55,192 bases of DNA from the NCBI RefSeq assembly GCF_027490375.1, contig NZ_JAIXYH010000006.1, forward strand, positions 1 to 55,192. Reading direction: 5' to 3'. Both the position numbers and the translations under genes were made by a program. This document shows, piece after piece, positions 1-8,691 of this stretch (positions within the stretch are counted from its first letter, which is position 1; every line of letters starts with the position of its first letter). The DNA is from Flavobacterium sp. Its GTDB lineage: Bacteria; Bacteroidota; Bacteroidia; Flavobacteriales; Flavobacteriaceae. Below the pieces are notes generated by a model. It made no database searches and was not told the DNA's origin. It saw only the letters and a program-made list of their open reading frames with translations.

Positions 1-150
1 GTATTCAGCAAAATTCGGTGTAGTTCGGTGTTTTCTGTGCGCTAGAGAAGCTCGGAACGTCAGCTTGTAAAAGGCAGCGTTGTGTCCCTATTGAAAAACA
101 TGGTGGAACATTGTGCTCCGTTGGTGTCTGAGCGTGTTGAAAGGCATTTT
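1..150 (-). repeat. Dispersed intergenic repeat, inverted copy of 43912-44040
   Basis: Read on the minus strand this stretch aligns along its length with the plus strand of the repeat island near 44 kb. Shared blocks include CAATGTT, AATAG, GACACAA and a 20-base block (24-43 here, 44014-44033 there) with one mismatch. It begins right after the stop of the LuxE-like gene and is cut by the window edge. No coding potential is seen. The mechanism of spread is unknown. Confidence 0.75.
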
Positions 151-156
151 AAAAAG

Positions 157-1140
157 CTACTGAACCAGTAAATTGCAACCGCGGATGTCGGCGTTATCGA
201 AACGACCTAATACTTCGAACGAACCGTTTTCGAATTTTTTTCCCAAATCTTGTGTAGCAATAAACGAGCAGGAGTACACATTAGCCAAATCGATTACGTT
301 AATGCCGCCAGTACGGCCGTTTGGCACTAATTGCAACGGATCTTGTACTTCGCGGATGTGCACTTCCATCCAGGGCGGACACTCGAAAATGCCTTTGCCA
401 AGTGAATAGGCTTGCGACAGTAATTCGGTCATGCCATACTCGGAATGGATATTCGAAACGCCAAATCCGGCACAGAGCAATTCGTGCAATTCGGATTTCA
501 CGAGCTCTTTACGCCGACCTTTCATGCCGCCGGTTTCCATAATTATCGTGTTATGTAACTTGAACGTTTGCGTTTCGATGAGGTCGAGTAGGGCATAAGT
601 AACGCCAATGAGCAAAACATTTTTCCCGGAACGGTCGTAGGCCAACAAGTTTTCGATAAGCTCCTGATTTCGATTCAGGTAATAGCCCGATTCGGGTTGT
701 TGGGAACGTGCGATAAGCTCGTCGACCATAAAAATGAGCGATGAATCTTGGCGTTCCTGATAAGAGGGAAGCAAGGCGAGTACGATGTAATCTTTTGGAT
801 TTCCGTATTGCAGCTGAAAGGCTTGTAAGAAGCTCTCGCGGTAGATCTCGACTTTTGCAACCGGATGTTTGCTTTGTCCGGTTTGCGTGGTTCCGCTGCT
901 GCCAAAAACGATTTCCGGCTGGCAATCGGTTGTAATAATGTGGTGCGATTTAAAGAATGAAATGGGCAAAAACGGAATTTGCTCGACGTTTTTTACCACA
1001 TCGGGTGTTCGTTTCAGTAGCGTACAAAATTGCTGGTACGTGGGCTGGTTTTCGAACTGGTACCGAAATACTTTGAGCGCCAGCTTGTCGAACTCTTTTT
1101 TGCTGCGAATGGTAAACGGATTGCCTTGGAATTCTTTCAC
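157..1140 (-). CDS. LuxE-like acyl-protein synthetase (ANL superfamily)
   Basis: The 327-aa product resembles the LuxE/PaaK branch of adenylate-forming enzymes, which activate an acyl group with ATP and pass it to a carrier or protein. Seen: a phosphate-binding loop GSSGTT at residues 80-85, a METGGMKGRRKEL stretch near 200-212, and SEYGMTELLSQAY near 233-245, in the position of the conserved A5-type motif. Residues 100-130 and 170-190 are hydrophobic core strands; there is no signal peptide, so it should be cytoplasmic. Family members in Bacteroidota often lie in surface-polysaccharide or acyl-reductase loci, but the downstream neighbour is outside the window. The substrate cannot be told from sequence. 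A terminator separates it from the T9SS gene upstream. Confidence 0.8.
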   Translation of the reverse strand: MKEFQGNPFTIRSKKEFDKLALKVFRYQFENQPTYQQFCTLLKRTPDVVKNVEQIPFLPISFFKSHHIITTDCQPEIVFGSSGTTQTGQSKHPVAKVEIYRESFLQAFQLQYGNPKDYIVLALLPSYQERQDSSLIFMVDELIARSQQPESGYYLNRNQELIENLLAYDRSGKNVLLIGVTYALLDLIETQTFKLHNTIIMETGGMKGRRKELVKSELHELLCAGFGVSNIHSEYGMTELLSQAYSLGKGIFECPPWMEVHIREVQDPLQLVPNGRTGGINVIDLANVYSCSFIATQDLGKKFENGSFEVLGRFDNADIRGCNLLVQ

Positions 1141-1173
1141 GCTGCGAAATTATAAAAGTTTAGTTGTGCACAT

Positions 1174-1205
1174 AAAAAAACTCCGACACTTTCGCATCGG
1201 AGTTT
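1174..1205 (-). terminator. Rho-independent terminator of the T9SS gene at 1226-2950
   Basis: Hairpin AAACTCCGA / TCGGAGTTT (1178-1205) with a 10-base loop. On the minus strand it is followed by a T run (A run at 1174-1180 on plus). Confidence 0.8.
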
Positions 1206-1225
1206 CCTATAGGTTTTAGTATTTC

Positions 1226-2950
1226 TTACTTCACCACAAACTTCACAGTAGCTGTTTTACCTTCTTCGGTAATTTTAGCTACGTAAACGCCGCTTCTAAG
1301 CGCTGAAACGTTGATGATGTTTGTAGCAGTAGTAAGGTTTACTACTTGTTTTCCTACGATGTCGAAAATTTGTACGTTACGTTCTGCATTAGCAGCTGTT
1401 TCGATGTTTAAGATACCGTTTGTAACCGGGTTTGGATATACTTTTAAGCCAGAGATAGCCGATTGCTCGTTTCTTGTAAGAACATCGCCAGGAGCTAAAC
1501 CAATACGTAGTGCATCGATCGTCATGGTTGGGGTATTACTATTTTGGTTCTGACGGAATTTAAATGTGTCAAAAGAAGTGTACGGTGTTGTTACAGGTAA
1601 AGTGAAAGTTGGTGTGGTGTTTTCAGAGAAACCTGCTACAGTTGGGTTAAACCAATAGTTCAGCACGTCTGTTTCGAAATTATAACTTACAACTACTAAT
1701 ACAGGTTGATTTTGATCAAAATTGATATCAGACCACTGTCCGGTTGTTGATATATTGCTACCTGCTGCACCACCTAAATTGAATTGTGTATCTGCTTTTC
1801 TGATAAATAATCTACCTTCATACGACCCAGTATCTGAGGATCTTCCAAATGCAGCGAAGAAGTTTTCACCACCAGTTATAGCGTCGTAATTTGATACATT
1901 AAGTAAGAATGAAGCGTAGATAGTGCCCGAGTTAACAGTTTGGAAATCTAACTTTACTTCTGCACCTTCACCAGCAAACGTTAAAGAGTTGCCTACAGCT
2001 GGAATTCCTGTGTATGCTAAACTACCTGCTGCAATTGTTGGGATATCTCCATTGTTGAATGAGGTCCAAGTACCAACGGTATTAACAGCTGCATCGGCGG
2101 CATAGTCGAATGATTCGTTTATTGGCAATGTAAGTATCGGATTACAAGGTGGACTTGTAATAGTTGCACTTAAATTACAATCGCCGCCAGTAATTGTTAC
2201 TACAAGCGCAGTACCTTCGTTCACTCCAGAAATTGTAATGGTTCCTGTAGCTGCTGATGATGGGTCGTCCCCACTTACTGTACCTGCGTTTGTGCTGATT
2301 GTCACTGCTGTACTTCCTCCGCCAGTGAAGGCTACCGTAGCCGTGTAGGTGTCAACTCCAGCGGTATTGTCATCACAAGTTGTATCGGTTGCTCCTAAAG
2401 CTAACGTACAAGTTGAACCGCCGTTGCTTAATTGAACGTCATCAACTCTACAGTTCCCCGTCCCAATTAATGTCCAACGTAATGATAATGAAGTACTAGA
2501 GGCAATTTGATTTGCATCTACCTGAACTAAACGCCAGTTACTTCCCGAAGGAAGCGTATATGTAATAGGTGTCCATGTATTTCCGTCAACGCTTTGCTCA
2601 AGAGTTATCGTTGGACTACCGTTATAACCGAATGATAACACCATGTTACTAGTCGTAAAACCGGAGGTATTGATGCCGTCGATTCTTAGAAACTCTGCGT
2701 CTGCATTAAAAAATACGTTTGATCCTCCAGACGCGCCTGAATAAGATACAGAAGGCAAGGTCGATCTAACGTCACTGCCGACTCCTGTAAAAACAATTGG
2801 AGCTGCATTTTGATATCCCGTATAATCAGTTGGTGATGGATAGGGAGTTGTTGACGGAGCAGTTGTTCCAAAGTTCTCAGAAAAGATCACCTGTGCAAAT
2901 GATGTCAAACCTGCAAACAACACTAAAGATAAAGTGTAAAGTTTTTTCAT
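1226..2950 (-). CDS. Secreted T9SS type A sorting domain protein
   Basis: 574 aa. It has an N-terminal signal peptide (MKKLYTLSLVLFAGLTSFAQ) and a C-terminal T9SS type A sorting domain with VYPNPVTNGILNI, a GVYVAKI strand and a KFVVK end, so it should be exported by Sec and then carried over the outer membrane by the Por/T9SS machine. The middle is built of beta-rich modules: a lectin/jelly-roll-like region at about 20-175, a short Cys-bearing Ig-like module at about 180-270 (CTLALGATDTTCDD, GGDCNLSATITSPPCNP), and a second jelly-roll-like region at about 275-490. No catalytic motif is recognised. Function unknown; surface adhesion or glycan binding is a guess. It precedes a second, tiny T9SS protein on the same strand. 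Confidence 0.85.
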   Translation of the reverse strand: MKKLYTLSLVLFAGLTSFAQVIFSENFGTTAPSTTPYPSPTDYTGYQNAAPIVFTGVGSDVRSTLPSVSYSGASGGSNVFFNADAEFLRIDGINTSGFTTSNMVLSFGYNGSPTITLEQSVDGNTWTPITYTLPSGSNWRLVQVDANQIASSTSLSLRWTLIGTGNCRVDDVQLSNGGSTCTLALGATDTTCDDNTAGVDTYTATVAFTGGGSTAVTISTNAGTVSGDDPSSAATGTITISGVNEGTALVVTITGGDCNLSATITSPPCNPILTLPINESFDYAADAAVNTVGTWTSFNNGDIPTIAAGSLAYTGIPAVGNSLTFAGEGAEVKLDFQTVNSGTIYASFLLNVSNYDAITGGENFFAAFGRSSDTGSYEGRLFIRKADTQFNLGGAAGSNISTTGQWSDINFDQNQPVLVVVSYNFETDVLNYWFNPTVAGFSENTTPTFTLPVTTPYTSFDTFKFRQNQNSNTPTMTIDALRIGLAPGDVLTRNEQSAISGLKVYPNPVTNGILNIETAANAERNVQIFDIVGKQVVNLTTATNIINVSALRSGVYVAKITEEGKTATVKFVVK

Positions 2951-2976
2951 TTTAAACTTATTAATATTTTATGCTG

Positions 2977-2984
2977 CAAAGATA
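2977..2984 (-). promoter_or_regulatory. -7 box (TATCTTTG) for the T9SS gene at 1226-2950
   Basis: The minus strand reads TATCTTTG followed by CA, matching the Bacteroidota -7 consensus TAnnTTTG, 26 bases upstream of the ATG. A TTG lies 21 bases further upstream, slightly long spacing. Confidence 0.5.
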
Positions 2985-3058
2985 ACGACGATTTTTGCAA
3001 TACTGCAAAAAAGCCGTGTAAAAGAATCGTTATTTATGATTTTGTGGAGAAAAGCTAA

Positions 3059-3382
3059 CTATTTGACGATCAGTTTTCTTGTGGCAGTTGCCTCAGCTTC
3101 TCTGATTTTGATGATGTACACGCCAGGTGCTAACGTCGAAACGTTAAGCTCTTTGGTGGTAAGTGTGGTATTGAGCACTTTCTTTCCGAGTACGTCGAAA
3201 ATAGTTACTTCTTTTTCTAAACTTTGTTTAGCTGTAGTAATGTAAATTTTACCATTGCTTACTGGGTTCGGATAAAAATTTAAACCTTCAATGTTAGTCA
3301 ACGCCGATTTACCATCTTGTGCTTGGGCACTACCCGCAGCAAGAAGTAAAAAGAAAACGAATATGAAGTATATTTTTTTCAT
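3059..3382 (-). CDS. Mini T9SS protein: signal peptide plus sorting domain only
   Basis: 107 aa from the ATG at 3382 (an ATG at 3394 would add MFLV before the signal peptide; MKKIYFIFVFF is the better signal start). After cleavage near AQAQDG only about 85 residues remain, and nearly all of them are a T9SS type A sorting domain: NFYPNPVSNGKIYI, VTIFDVLGKKV, LAPGVYIIKI and the end ATRKLIVK. There is essentially no cargo. It lies between the larger T9SS protein (3' side) and a beta-helix lipoprotein gene (5' side). It could be a very short surface protein, a decoy or partner of the sortase PorU, or the remnant of a longer gene. Function unknown. Confidence 0.75.
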   Translation of the reverse strand: MKKIYFIFVFFLLLAAGSAQAQDGKSALTNIEGLNFYPNPVSNGKIYITTAKQSLEKEVTIFDVLGKKVLNTTLTTKELNVSTLAPGVYIIKIREAEATATRKLIVK

Positions 3383-3474
3383 CACTAAAAACATAATGTA
3401 AAACTACAATTTTTTATTTCAAAATCCGTTCCAAAAAGTTTTTTTTGAAAAATTTATCTTTTTTATTTGGGCAC

Positions 3475-3600
3475 ATGCCGCTCTGTTCCGCCGCGGCACC
3501 GCGCTTTTCGCTGCTCCCGATTGCTATCGAGGAGCCACTCGGCAGCCGCCGCTCGTGGCTAGATTTCCGCTGCAATCGCTTGTGCGGGCAATCGTGTTCA
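3475..3600 (-). repeat. Degenerate dispersed repeat (same type as 44575-44700)
   Basis: On the minus strand the order is GCGGAAA, ACGAG, a near-palindrome around CGATAGCAATCGG, then AAAAGCGCGG and GCCGC. The same order occurs on the plus strand at 44590-44695. It is richer in GC than its surroundings and has no credible ORF. Confidence 0.6.
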
Positions 3601-3607
3601 CGTGAGT

Positions 3608-3639
3608 GCAAAAAAAAATGACTACCCGAGAGCAGCCAT
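3608..3639 (-). terminator. Terminator of the lipoprotein gene at 3665-4843
   Basis: On the minus strand ATGGCTGC and GTAGTCAT pair (two G-U pairs), followed by a run of T (A run 3610-3618 on plus), 26 bases after the stop codon. Confidence 0.6.
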
Positions 3640-3664
3640 TCTTCATTTTAATTTTTTGTAGAAA

Positions 3665-4843
3665 TTAGTTTAGACCATTTGTCCATCCTTGCGCCCAAGT
3701 TGGGATGCCTGCACCATTTCCAGCACCAGTTGCAGTTCCCTCAGTGAAAGCATTAGTAACAGATACAGAAGCACCAGCGGTATCTTTTCCTTTAGAATTG
3801 GTAGTTATGTTTGTAAACAAAACTGTAGTCAACGAAAGTGAACCTGGAATGTTAGCTAAAGTTTCATTGTGTTCGATATCGATACCAGTTGCCCAATCTG
3901 CTAAAACTACATTTGTAAAACTAGCGCGAGTTCCACGACGCAGTTTAATTGCTTGGTTCTCAGCATAACTTTGTGAGCTTGCAGTTGGACCAGCACCTAC
4001 CAAAGTAATGTTATTTATGGTTGGATCTGAAACGGGCGTGTTAGCAAAGCCAAACTCGTAGTTATCTGCTTCAATTCCGCGATTTCCTTGACCGAATGAA
4101 ATTTTTCCGTACCAGTTGTTGTTTGTTCCACTCCAACCTTCAGTCCAGTCGAATTGGTCATCTTGGTTACCAAATGAAACTAAATTAGAAGTATTTACGG
4201 TACCACCGAAGAACTCGAAACCGTCATCAGCACCGTTGATTGTTTGTACATATTCGAAAGTTGTTCCTGAACCAACTCCAAACAAAGAAGCTCCGTTAAA
4301 CTCTTTTGTTGAAGAAAATGCTGCACCAGCATATTCAATTACTAAATAGCGAATAGAGCCTGAATTATCGTTAGCAACAGTACCACCATAAGTTAAACCA
4401 GCAACCTCTGATTGTGCTGTTGACGCACCTCCAGATACAGTATTAATCGGTGCTTTTCCACAAATTACTAAACCTCCCCAATTACCAGCAGCAGGTGTAG
4501 CCAATCCAGATGTCATTATAACTGGATCGGAAGCAGTACCGTTCACAAATATTTTTCCGCCTTGTGCCACGGCTATATATGCTGCAGTTCCGCCGGTAGC
4601 TTCAATTACAGTTCCGGCTGGAATGGTTAATGTAGCACCGTCGTTTACTACCAGTGGACCAGTTAACGTATAAACTACGTTCGCATTCAATACTACTTCA
4701 CCATCGTTAATATTTCCTCTAAAATCTTCTGGCGTAACCACAAACGTTGATGTTGGTTCGTTATTGTCATCGCTAGAACAGCTTGTAAAAAGTCCAGCGA
4801 AAACTGCAAAAGCTAAAGCCGACTTTAAAAATACATTTTTCAT
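3665..4843 (-). CDS. Outer-membrane lipoprotein with right-handed beta-helix-like repeats
   Basis: 392 aa. The N-terminus is a lipoprotein signal with lipobox FTSC (Cys at about 22) followed by SSDDNNE, an acidic stretch typical of surface-exposed flavobacterial lipoproteins. The rest is Gly/Asn/Thr-rich and repeats short strands such as GATLTIPAGTVIEA, GGKIFVNGT and GGAGLVICGKAP-like turns, consistent with a parallel beta-helix. No enzyme motif is recognised. It lies directly downstream of the TonB-dependent receptor gene (5032-7788, same strand), with a terminator between them, and possible PhoB-type direct repeats occur upstream (4899-4975). A role in nutrient capture with that receptor is plausible but inferred. 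Confidence 0.75.
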   Translation of the reverse strand: MKNVFLKSALAFAVFAGLFTSCSSDDNNEPTSTFVVTPEDFRGNINDGEVVLNANVVYTLTGPLVVNDGATLTIPAGTVIEATGGTAAYIAVAQGGKIFVNGTASDPVIMTSGLATPAAGNWGGLVICGKAPINTVSGGASTAQSEVAGLTYGGTVANDNSGSIRYLVIEYAGAAFSSTKEFNGASLFGVGSGTTFEYVQTINGADDGFEFFGGTVNTSNLVSFGNQDDQFDWTEGWSGTNNNWYGKISFGQGNRGIEADNYEFGFANTPVSDPTINNITLVGAGPTASSQSYAENQAIKLRRGTRASFTNVVLADWATGIDIEHNETLANIPGSLSLTTVLFTNITTNSKGKDTAGASVSVTNAFTEGTATGAGNGAGIPTWAQGWTNGLN

Positions 4844-4982
4844 GTTGATTTTATTAATAGTTATTTTGTTGCTGCAAATTTGGCTTTATATCCTCAAACG
4901 CAGGTTAACAGAAGGTCATTGGTTCTTTATCAAATTGCTACGACTGTATTAAGGGAATGTTTCTAATGTTAAGAAAATAAAA

Positions 4983-5008
4983 AAAGCTGTCGATTTCTCT
5001 ACAGCTTT
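4983..5008 (-). terminator. Terminator of the TonB-dependent receptor gene
   Basis: Hairpin AAAGCTGT / ACAGCTTT with a T run on the minus strand (A run 4976-4985 on plus), 24 bases beyond the receptor stop codon. Confidence 0.8.
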
Positions 5009-5031
5009 CTAAATAACTAATCCTCAAATTA

Positions 5032-7788
5032 CTAAAACTGATAGCTCATGCCTAAGCTAAAGTTCATGCCTTTTCTGTAACTAAGTACGGTTATATCGCC
5101 ACTATTATTTTCTTGCACTCGTTCGATTTTTGGATCCAATAAGTTGCGTGCAATAAAATTGATTCCAAAGTTCTTTGTGAGTTTGGTACGAGTTACCCAA
5201 TCTAAAACACCAAATGATTTATCAACCTGATTTCCACGTTGTACCGTTCCTAGCGAATAAATGCGATCGGAAAAATAGGTATACGCCAATGTAGTCATAA
5301 AACTACCTTGCTTATCATTCCAATCGGTTGAAAACGTAATGTCTGCATTCATTAGTAAATCAGACGCCCCAGTTAGCTTACTGGAATCATCTGTAAAGTC
5401 GGCCTGTAAGTTCACAGTTCTATTTTCGCGACGTACTTTATCTTCGTCTAAGTCTTGCTGAGAATACAAATACGACGCATTAAAACCTGCGGATAATTTG
5501 CGGGCATTGGTTTCTCCAATACTAAATATGTTTTTTCGCAACTCAAGTTCAGCTCCAGCGACATAGGCCTGATCGCCAGTATTGGCATACGAAACGTCGT
5601 TTGTCGAAGACAATACACTAATTTCGTTGATGGGATTTTGAATGAGTTTTCCAAAACCTGTAATCGAAATCAATTCATCTGCCTTTGGGAAAAGTTCCCA
5701 CTTTAAATCGAAATTATATTCATCAGATTCATATAAATCTGGATTACCAAATTTTGCTTCGATTGCATCTTCATATACAAAAAAAGCTCGCTCTTTAAAC
5801 TGCGGTAGTGTGTAGGTTTTACTGAATCCAAATCGCAGATTTTGCTTTTCGTTGAGTTCGTATTTAAGCGTTATTGATGGTAAGAAAGCAACTTTGTCAA
5901 GTGTGTTATCGCCTCCTGCAGGATCAACCGAAGTGTTCCATTCTACTAATTGTTCTATCGTTTCTAAGCGTAATCCAAAAACACCTGTCAATTTTCCAAA
6001 CTGGTATTCTGCATTAGCGAAACCTGCAAGAATATTTAAATCGCCGTTGTAGAACTGCGGATCTAGAGCCGTGGGAACTTGAGCATTTCCTCGAAAAGTA
6101 GAAAGTGAAAATACACCAGCATTCAAGTTTGCTTGGTTGAAAAAGGAATCCAAGTTATTCGGGTTAACAACTGTTTCAACGAAATTGTTATTGATATCTA
6201 AATTGTATTGAACTGCTTCGAATTCGCGTTTTTTCTGACGTGCATTTGCTCCTACTGTTATTTTTCCTTTGTATTCGCCCTCTTCAGTTTTTCCAATTTT
6301 ATAATCGATAGCAGCATTGAACGCAATTTCGTTTTCAGTTAGTTCTTGAAAATAGCGGTGATTATCGGCTGATGAAACATTCGACAACAAGAATCCGTTT
6401 GCTTCTTGGCGGAAAATATTTTGTACACGATCCGGCTGATTACCATTAATAGTGCTAAATGAACCGCCCCAATTTAGTTTGATGCGCTCAGTAAATTTGT
6501 GTTCTCCTAAAAGCTGATTTACAAAAAGCTTGTTCTGATCGTACTTATAACGTCTTAAAAATCCATTACCGTTATCAGCAATATCGATGATCAAACCGCT
6601 GTATTCTTGAGTGGATAGCGACGAAGCATTAATAAATAACGAATTAAAGTTGATCTTATTTTTGGCATTGATTTTATAACCAATATTACCCATTGCAGTT
6701 GTGTTTGTGCTATAAGTAACTTCTGAAAATTTAGGAAAGTTTCTAAATACCACGCCAGCGCCATTTACACCTCCACGCGCCACACCATCTGCTTTCGCAG
6801 CAAAATCATTGTCGTACGAAATTGTACCAAAAAGGCTTAGTTTTCCTGTATTTCCTAAATTAAATGATTTTCCTCCCGTCAAAGCAAAACTGTTTGCGAT
6901 AGCGGTTGGTTGTTCATTACTTAACGAACTAAAATTGTAATTATTTAAAGTACCTCCCGGACGCGATTTGTTGGTAAAGCCACTTTTGTTATAACCGTTT
7001 TGTACTCGGAAATCTTCGTTATTAATTGCATTAGAATTTACATCGCCTCCAATATCAAATTTTAAGAATCCTGCGCCTTTATGCTCTTTCGAGACAATAT
7101 CAACGTTGCCGCCAGCAAAATCTCCGTAAATTCTCGAATTATAAACTTTATCGATGGAAATGAACTCCACAATATCGGTTCCAAAAATTTCTAAACTGAT
7201 GTTTTTACGTTCCGGATCGCTAGAAGGCAAAGGCAAACCATTCAAGGTAGTAGCATTGTAGCGGTCGCCTAATCCACGAACGAAAATAGTTCCGCTTCCT
7301 TCTTGCTTTGTAATTCCTGTTGTTTTAGTTACCGCAGTAGCTACATCGCTAACTCCTTTTCGCGCCAATTCCTGCGCTCCAATACTCTGTTTTATTTCCA
7401 CTGCATTTTTTTGCTCTAGCAATAATGCATTTTCTTTCTGCTTATTAACCTGCTGAACGAGCACCACATCCTCTAACTTAACGCTGCCCGTACTCATTGC
7501 GCGGTTTATCGTTACCGTTTGGTTTGCGACAACAGTTACCGGAACCAAAATTGTTTCGTAACCCACAAAACTAATCTCTACAGTATAGTTTCCCGGTTCA
7601 ACAGCTAATTCAAAATTCCCGTCGATATCCGTGGCCGTTCCAATTGTTGTACCTTTAAGCACAACATTTGCAAATGACATCGGTTCGTTGTTAACATCTT
7701 TGTCGGTTATTTTTCCTGCAATAGTTCCTTTCTGCGCAAAGGCCACAGTTCCAACTAACAGAAAAAAAACGCTTAAAAAATTCCTCAT
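5032..7788 (-). CDS. TonB-dependent outer-membrane receptor with CarboxypepD_reg-like domain
   Basis: 918 aa, the usual size for such receptors. Signal peptide at 1-18 (MRNFLSVFFLLVGTVAFA); a carboxypeptidase-regulatory-like beta-sandwich at about 20-108 (GTIAGKITD ... GNYTVEISFVGYET); plug domain at about 130-260 (SDVATAVTKTTGIT, IFVRGLGDRYNATTLNGLP); then the 22-strand barrel, ending in an aromatic C-terminus (FSLGMSYQF) as expected for BAM recognition. It would import a substrate across the outer membrane using TonB energy. Divergent to it lies a PhoB/PhoR-type two-component pair, with 11-bp-period repeats between them, so phosphate-starvation control is plausible. No SusD partner is present, and the substrate is not visible from sequence. 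Confidence 0.9.
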   Translation of the reverse strand: MRNFLSVFFLLVGTVAFAQKGTIAGKITDKDVNNEPMSFANVVLKGTTIGTATDIDGNFELAVEPGNYTVEISFVGYETILVPVTVVANQTVTINRAMSTGSVKLEDVVLVQQVNKQKENALLLEQKNAVEIKQSIGAQELARKGVSDVATAVTKTTGITKQEGSGTIFVRGLGDRYNATTLNGLPLPSSDPERKNISLEIFGTDIVEFISIDKVYNSRIYGDFAGGNVDIVSKEHKGAGFLKFDIGGDVNSNAINNEDFRVQNGYNKSGFTNKSRPGGTLNNYNFSSLSNEQPTAIANSFALTGGKSFNLGNTGKLSLFGTISYDNDFAAKADGVARGGVNGAGVVFRNFPKFSEVTYSTNTTAMGNIGYKINAKNKINFNSLFINASSLSTQEYSGLIIDIADNGNGFLRRYKYDQNKLFVNQLLGEHKFTERIKLNWGGSFSTINGNQPDRVQNIFRQEANGFLLSNVSSADNHRYFQELTENEIAFNAAIDYKIGKTEEGEYKGKITVGANARQKKREFEAVQYNLDINNNFVETVVNPNNLDSFFNQANLNAGVFSLSTFRGNAQVPTALDPQFYNGDLNILAGFANAEYQFGKLTGVFGLRLETIEQLVEWNTSVDPAGGDNTLDKVAFLPSITLKYELNEKQNLRFGFSKTYTLPQFKERAFFVYEDAIEAKFGNPDLYESDEYNFDLKWELFPKADELISITGFGKLIQNPINEISVLSSTNDVSYANTGDQAYVAGAELELRKNIFSIGETNARKLSAGFNASYLYSQQDLDEDKVRRENRTVNLQADFTDDSSKLTGASDLLMNADITFSTDWNDKQGSFMTTLAYTYFSDRIYSLGTVQRGNQVDKSFGVLDWVTRTKLTKNFGINFIARNLLDPKIERVQENNSGDITVLSYRKGMNFSLGMSYQF

Positions 7789-7827
7789 GGAAGTGTTGTT
7801 TAAAATTGGTGCAAAGGAACGCTTATC

Positions 7828-7889
7828 GTTTTAGCTCCATGTTAAGACAGCGTTACCAATATATTTGGTAAATATTAACAGAATGTTAA
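7828..7889. promoter_or_regulatory. Candidate PhoB-type direct repeats between receptor and regulator
   Basis: Read on the minus strand there are two sites with 11-bp period: TTAACAT-TCTG-TTAATAT (7889 down to about 7872) and TTAACAT-GGAG-CTAAAAC (7845 down to 7828). The first also contains the palindrome TTAACA-GAA-TGTTAA (7875-7889), so it can be read toward the regulator gene as TTAACA-N5-TTAAGT. PhoB/OmpR-family regulators bind such 7+4 direct repeats. That this regulator binds here is inferred. Confidence 0.45.
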
Positions 7890-7968
7890 GTCTTTAAATT
7901 ACAGTAAAGCCTTCTGCTGGGCTCTTTTTTATCTTTACATTTACAATCGCTAAAACCAAAGTTCACGT

Positions 7969-8652
7969 ATGAAAAAGAAAGATATTCGAATCTTACTCGT
8001 TGATGATGAGGCAGATATACTTGAAATTGTAGGTTACAATTTATCGCAAGAAGGATATCAAATTAGTACGGCTGCCAACGGAAAAGAAGCTGTGGCAAAA
8101 GCCAAGAAAGAGTTGCCCCATTTAATTATTATGGATGTGATGATGCCCGAAATGGACGGCATGGAAGCTACCGAAATCATCCGCAAAACACCAGAACTCG
8201 CCAACGTAATCATCACCTTTCTTACAGCGCGCTCCGAAGATTACTCGCAAGTAGCTGGTTTCGATGCCGGTGCCGACGATTACATCACCAAACCCATAAA
8301 ACCGAAATTGCTCGTTTCGAAAGTAAAAGCCTTGTTACGCCGATTGAAGGAAAGCGATACCAATTCGGAAAAACTCAACGTAGGCGGAATCGAAATTAAC
8401 CGCGAGGAATATAAAATTGTCAAAGACGGCGAAGAAATTGTACTTCCGCGAAAAGAGTTTGAACTGTTCTACCTTCTAGCATCCAGGCCAGGCAAAGTTT
8501 TTAAAAGAGAAGAAATTCTCGATAAAGTTTGGGGCAACGAAGTGATTGTTGGTGGCAGAACCATTGATGTGCACATCCGAAAATTGCGCGAAAAAATCGG
8601 TGAAGATTTCTTTAAAACCATAAAAGGAGTAGGGTATAAGTTCGAGGTATAA
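7969..8652 (+). CDS. PhoB-like response regulator (OmpR/PhoB family)
   Basis: 227 aa. Receiver domain 6-120 with the acidic pocket D12/D13, phospho-acceptor D56 (LIIMDVMMPEMDG), switch residue T87 (TFLTARSED) and K108 (DDYITKPIKP). The C-terminal winged-helix DNA-binding domain (about 130-225) is of OmpR/PhoB type (FELFYLLASRPGKVFKREEI, VDVHIRKLR-like, IKGVGYKF). It is followed 39 bases later by a histidine kinase gene and is almost certainly its partner. The pair resembles PhoB-PhoR of other flavobacteria, which respond to phosphate limitation; the divergent TonB receptor may be a target. phoB fits but is not proven, so no symbol is assigned. Confidence 0.9.
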   Translation: MKKKDIRILLVDDEADILEIVGYNLSQEGYQISTAANGKEAVAKAKKELPHLIIMDVMMPEMDGMEATEIIRKTPELANVIITFLTARSEDYSQVAGFDAGADDYITKPIKPKLLVSKVKALLRRLKESDTNSEKLNVGGIEINREEYKIVKDGEEIVLPRKEFELFYLLASRPGKVFKREEILDKVWGNEVIVGGRTIDVHIRKLREKIGEDFFKTIKGVGYKFEV

Positions 8653-8691
8653 TAAAACTTCGCACCTTTGCACCAACTCTTTTAATACAGC

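Noticed and set aside
5448..5654. Small ORFs inside the TonB receptor, mutS, desaturase and Rhs genes
   Set aside because: Shadow frames of longer genes with no independent support.
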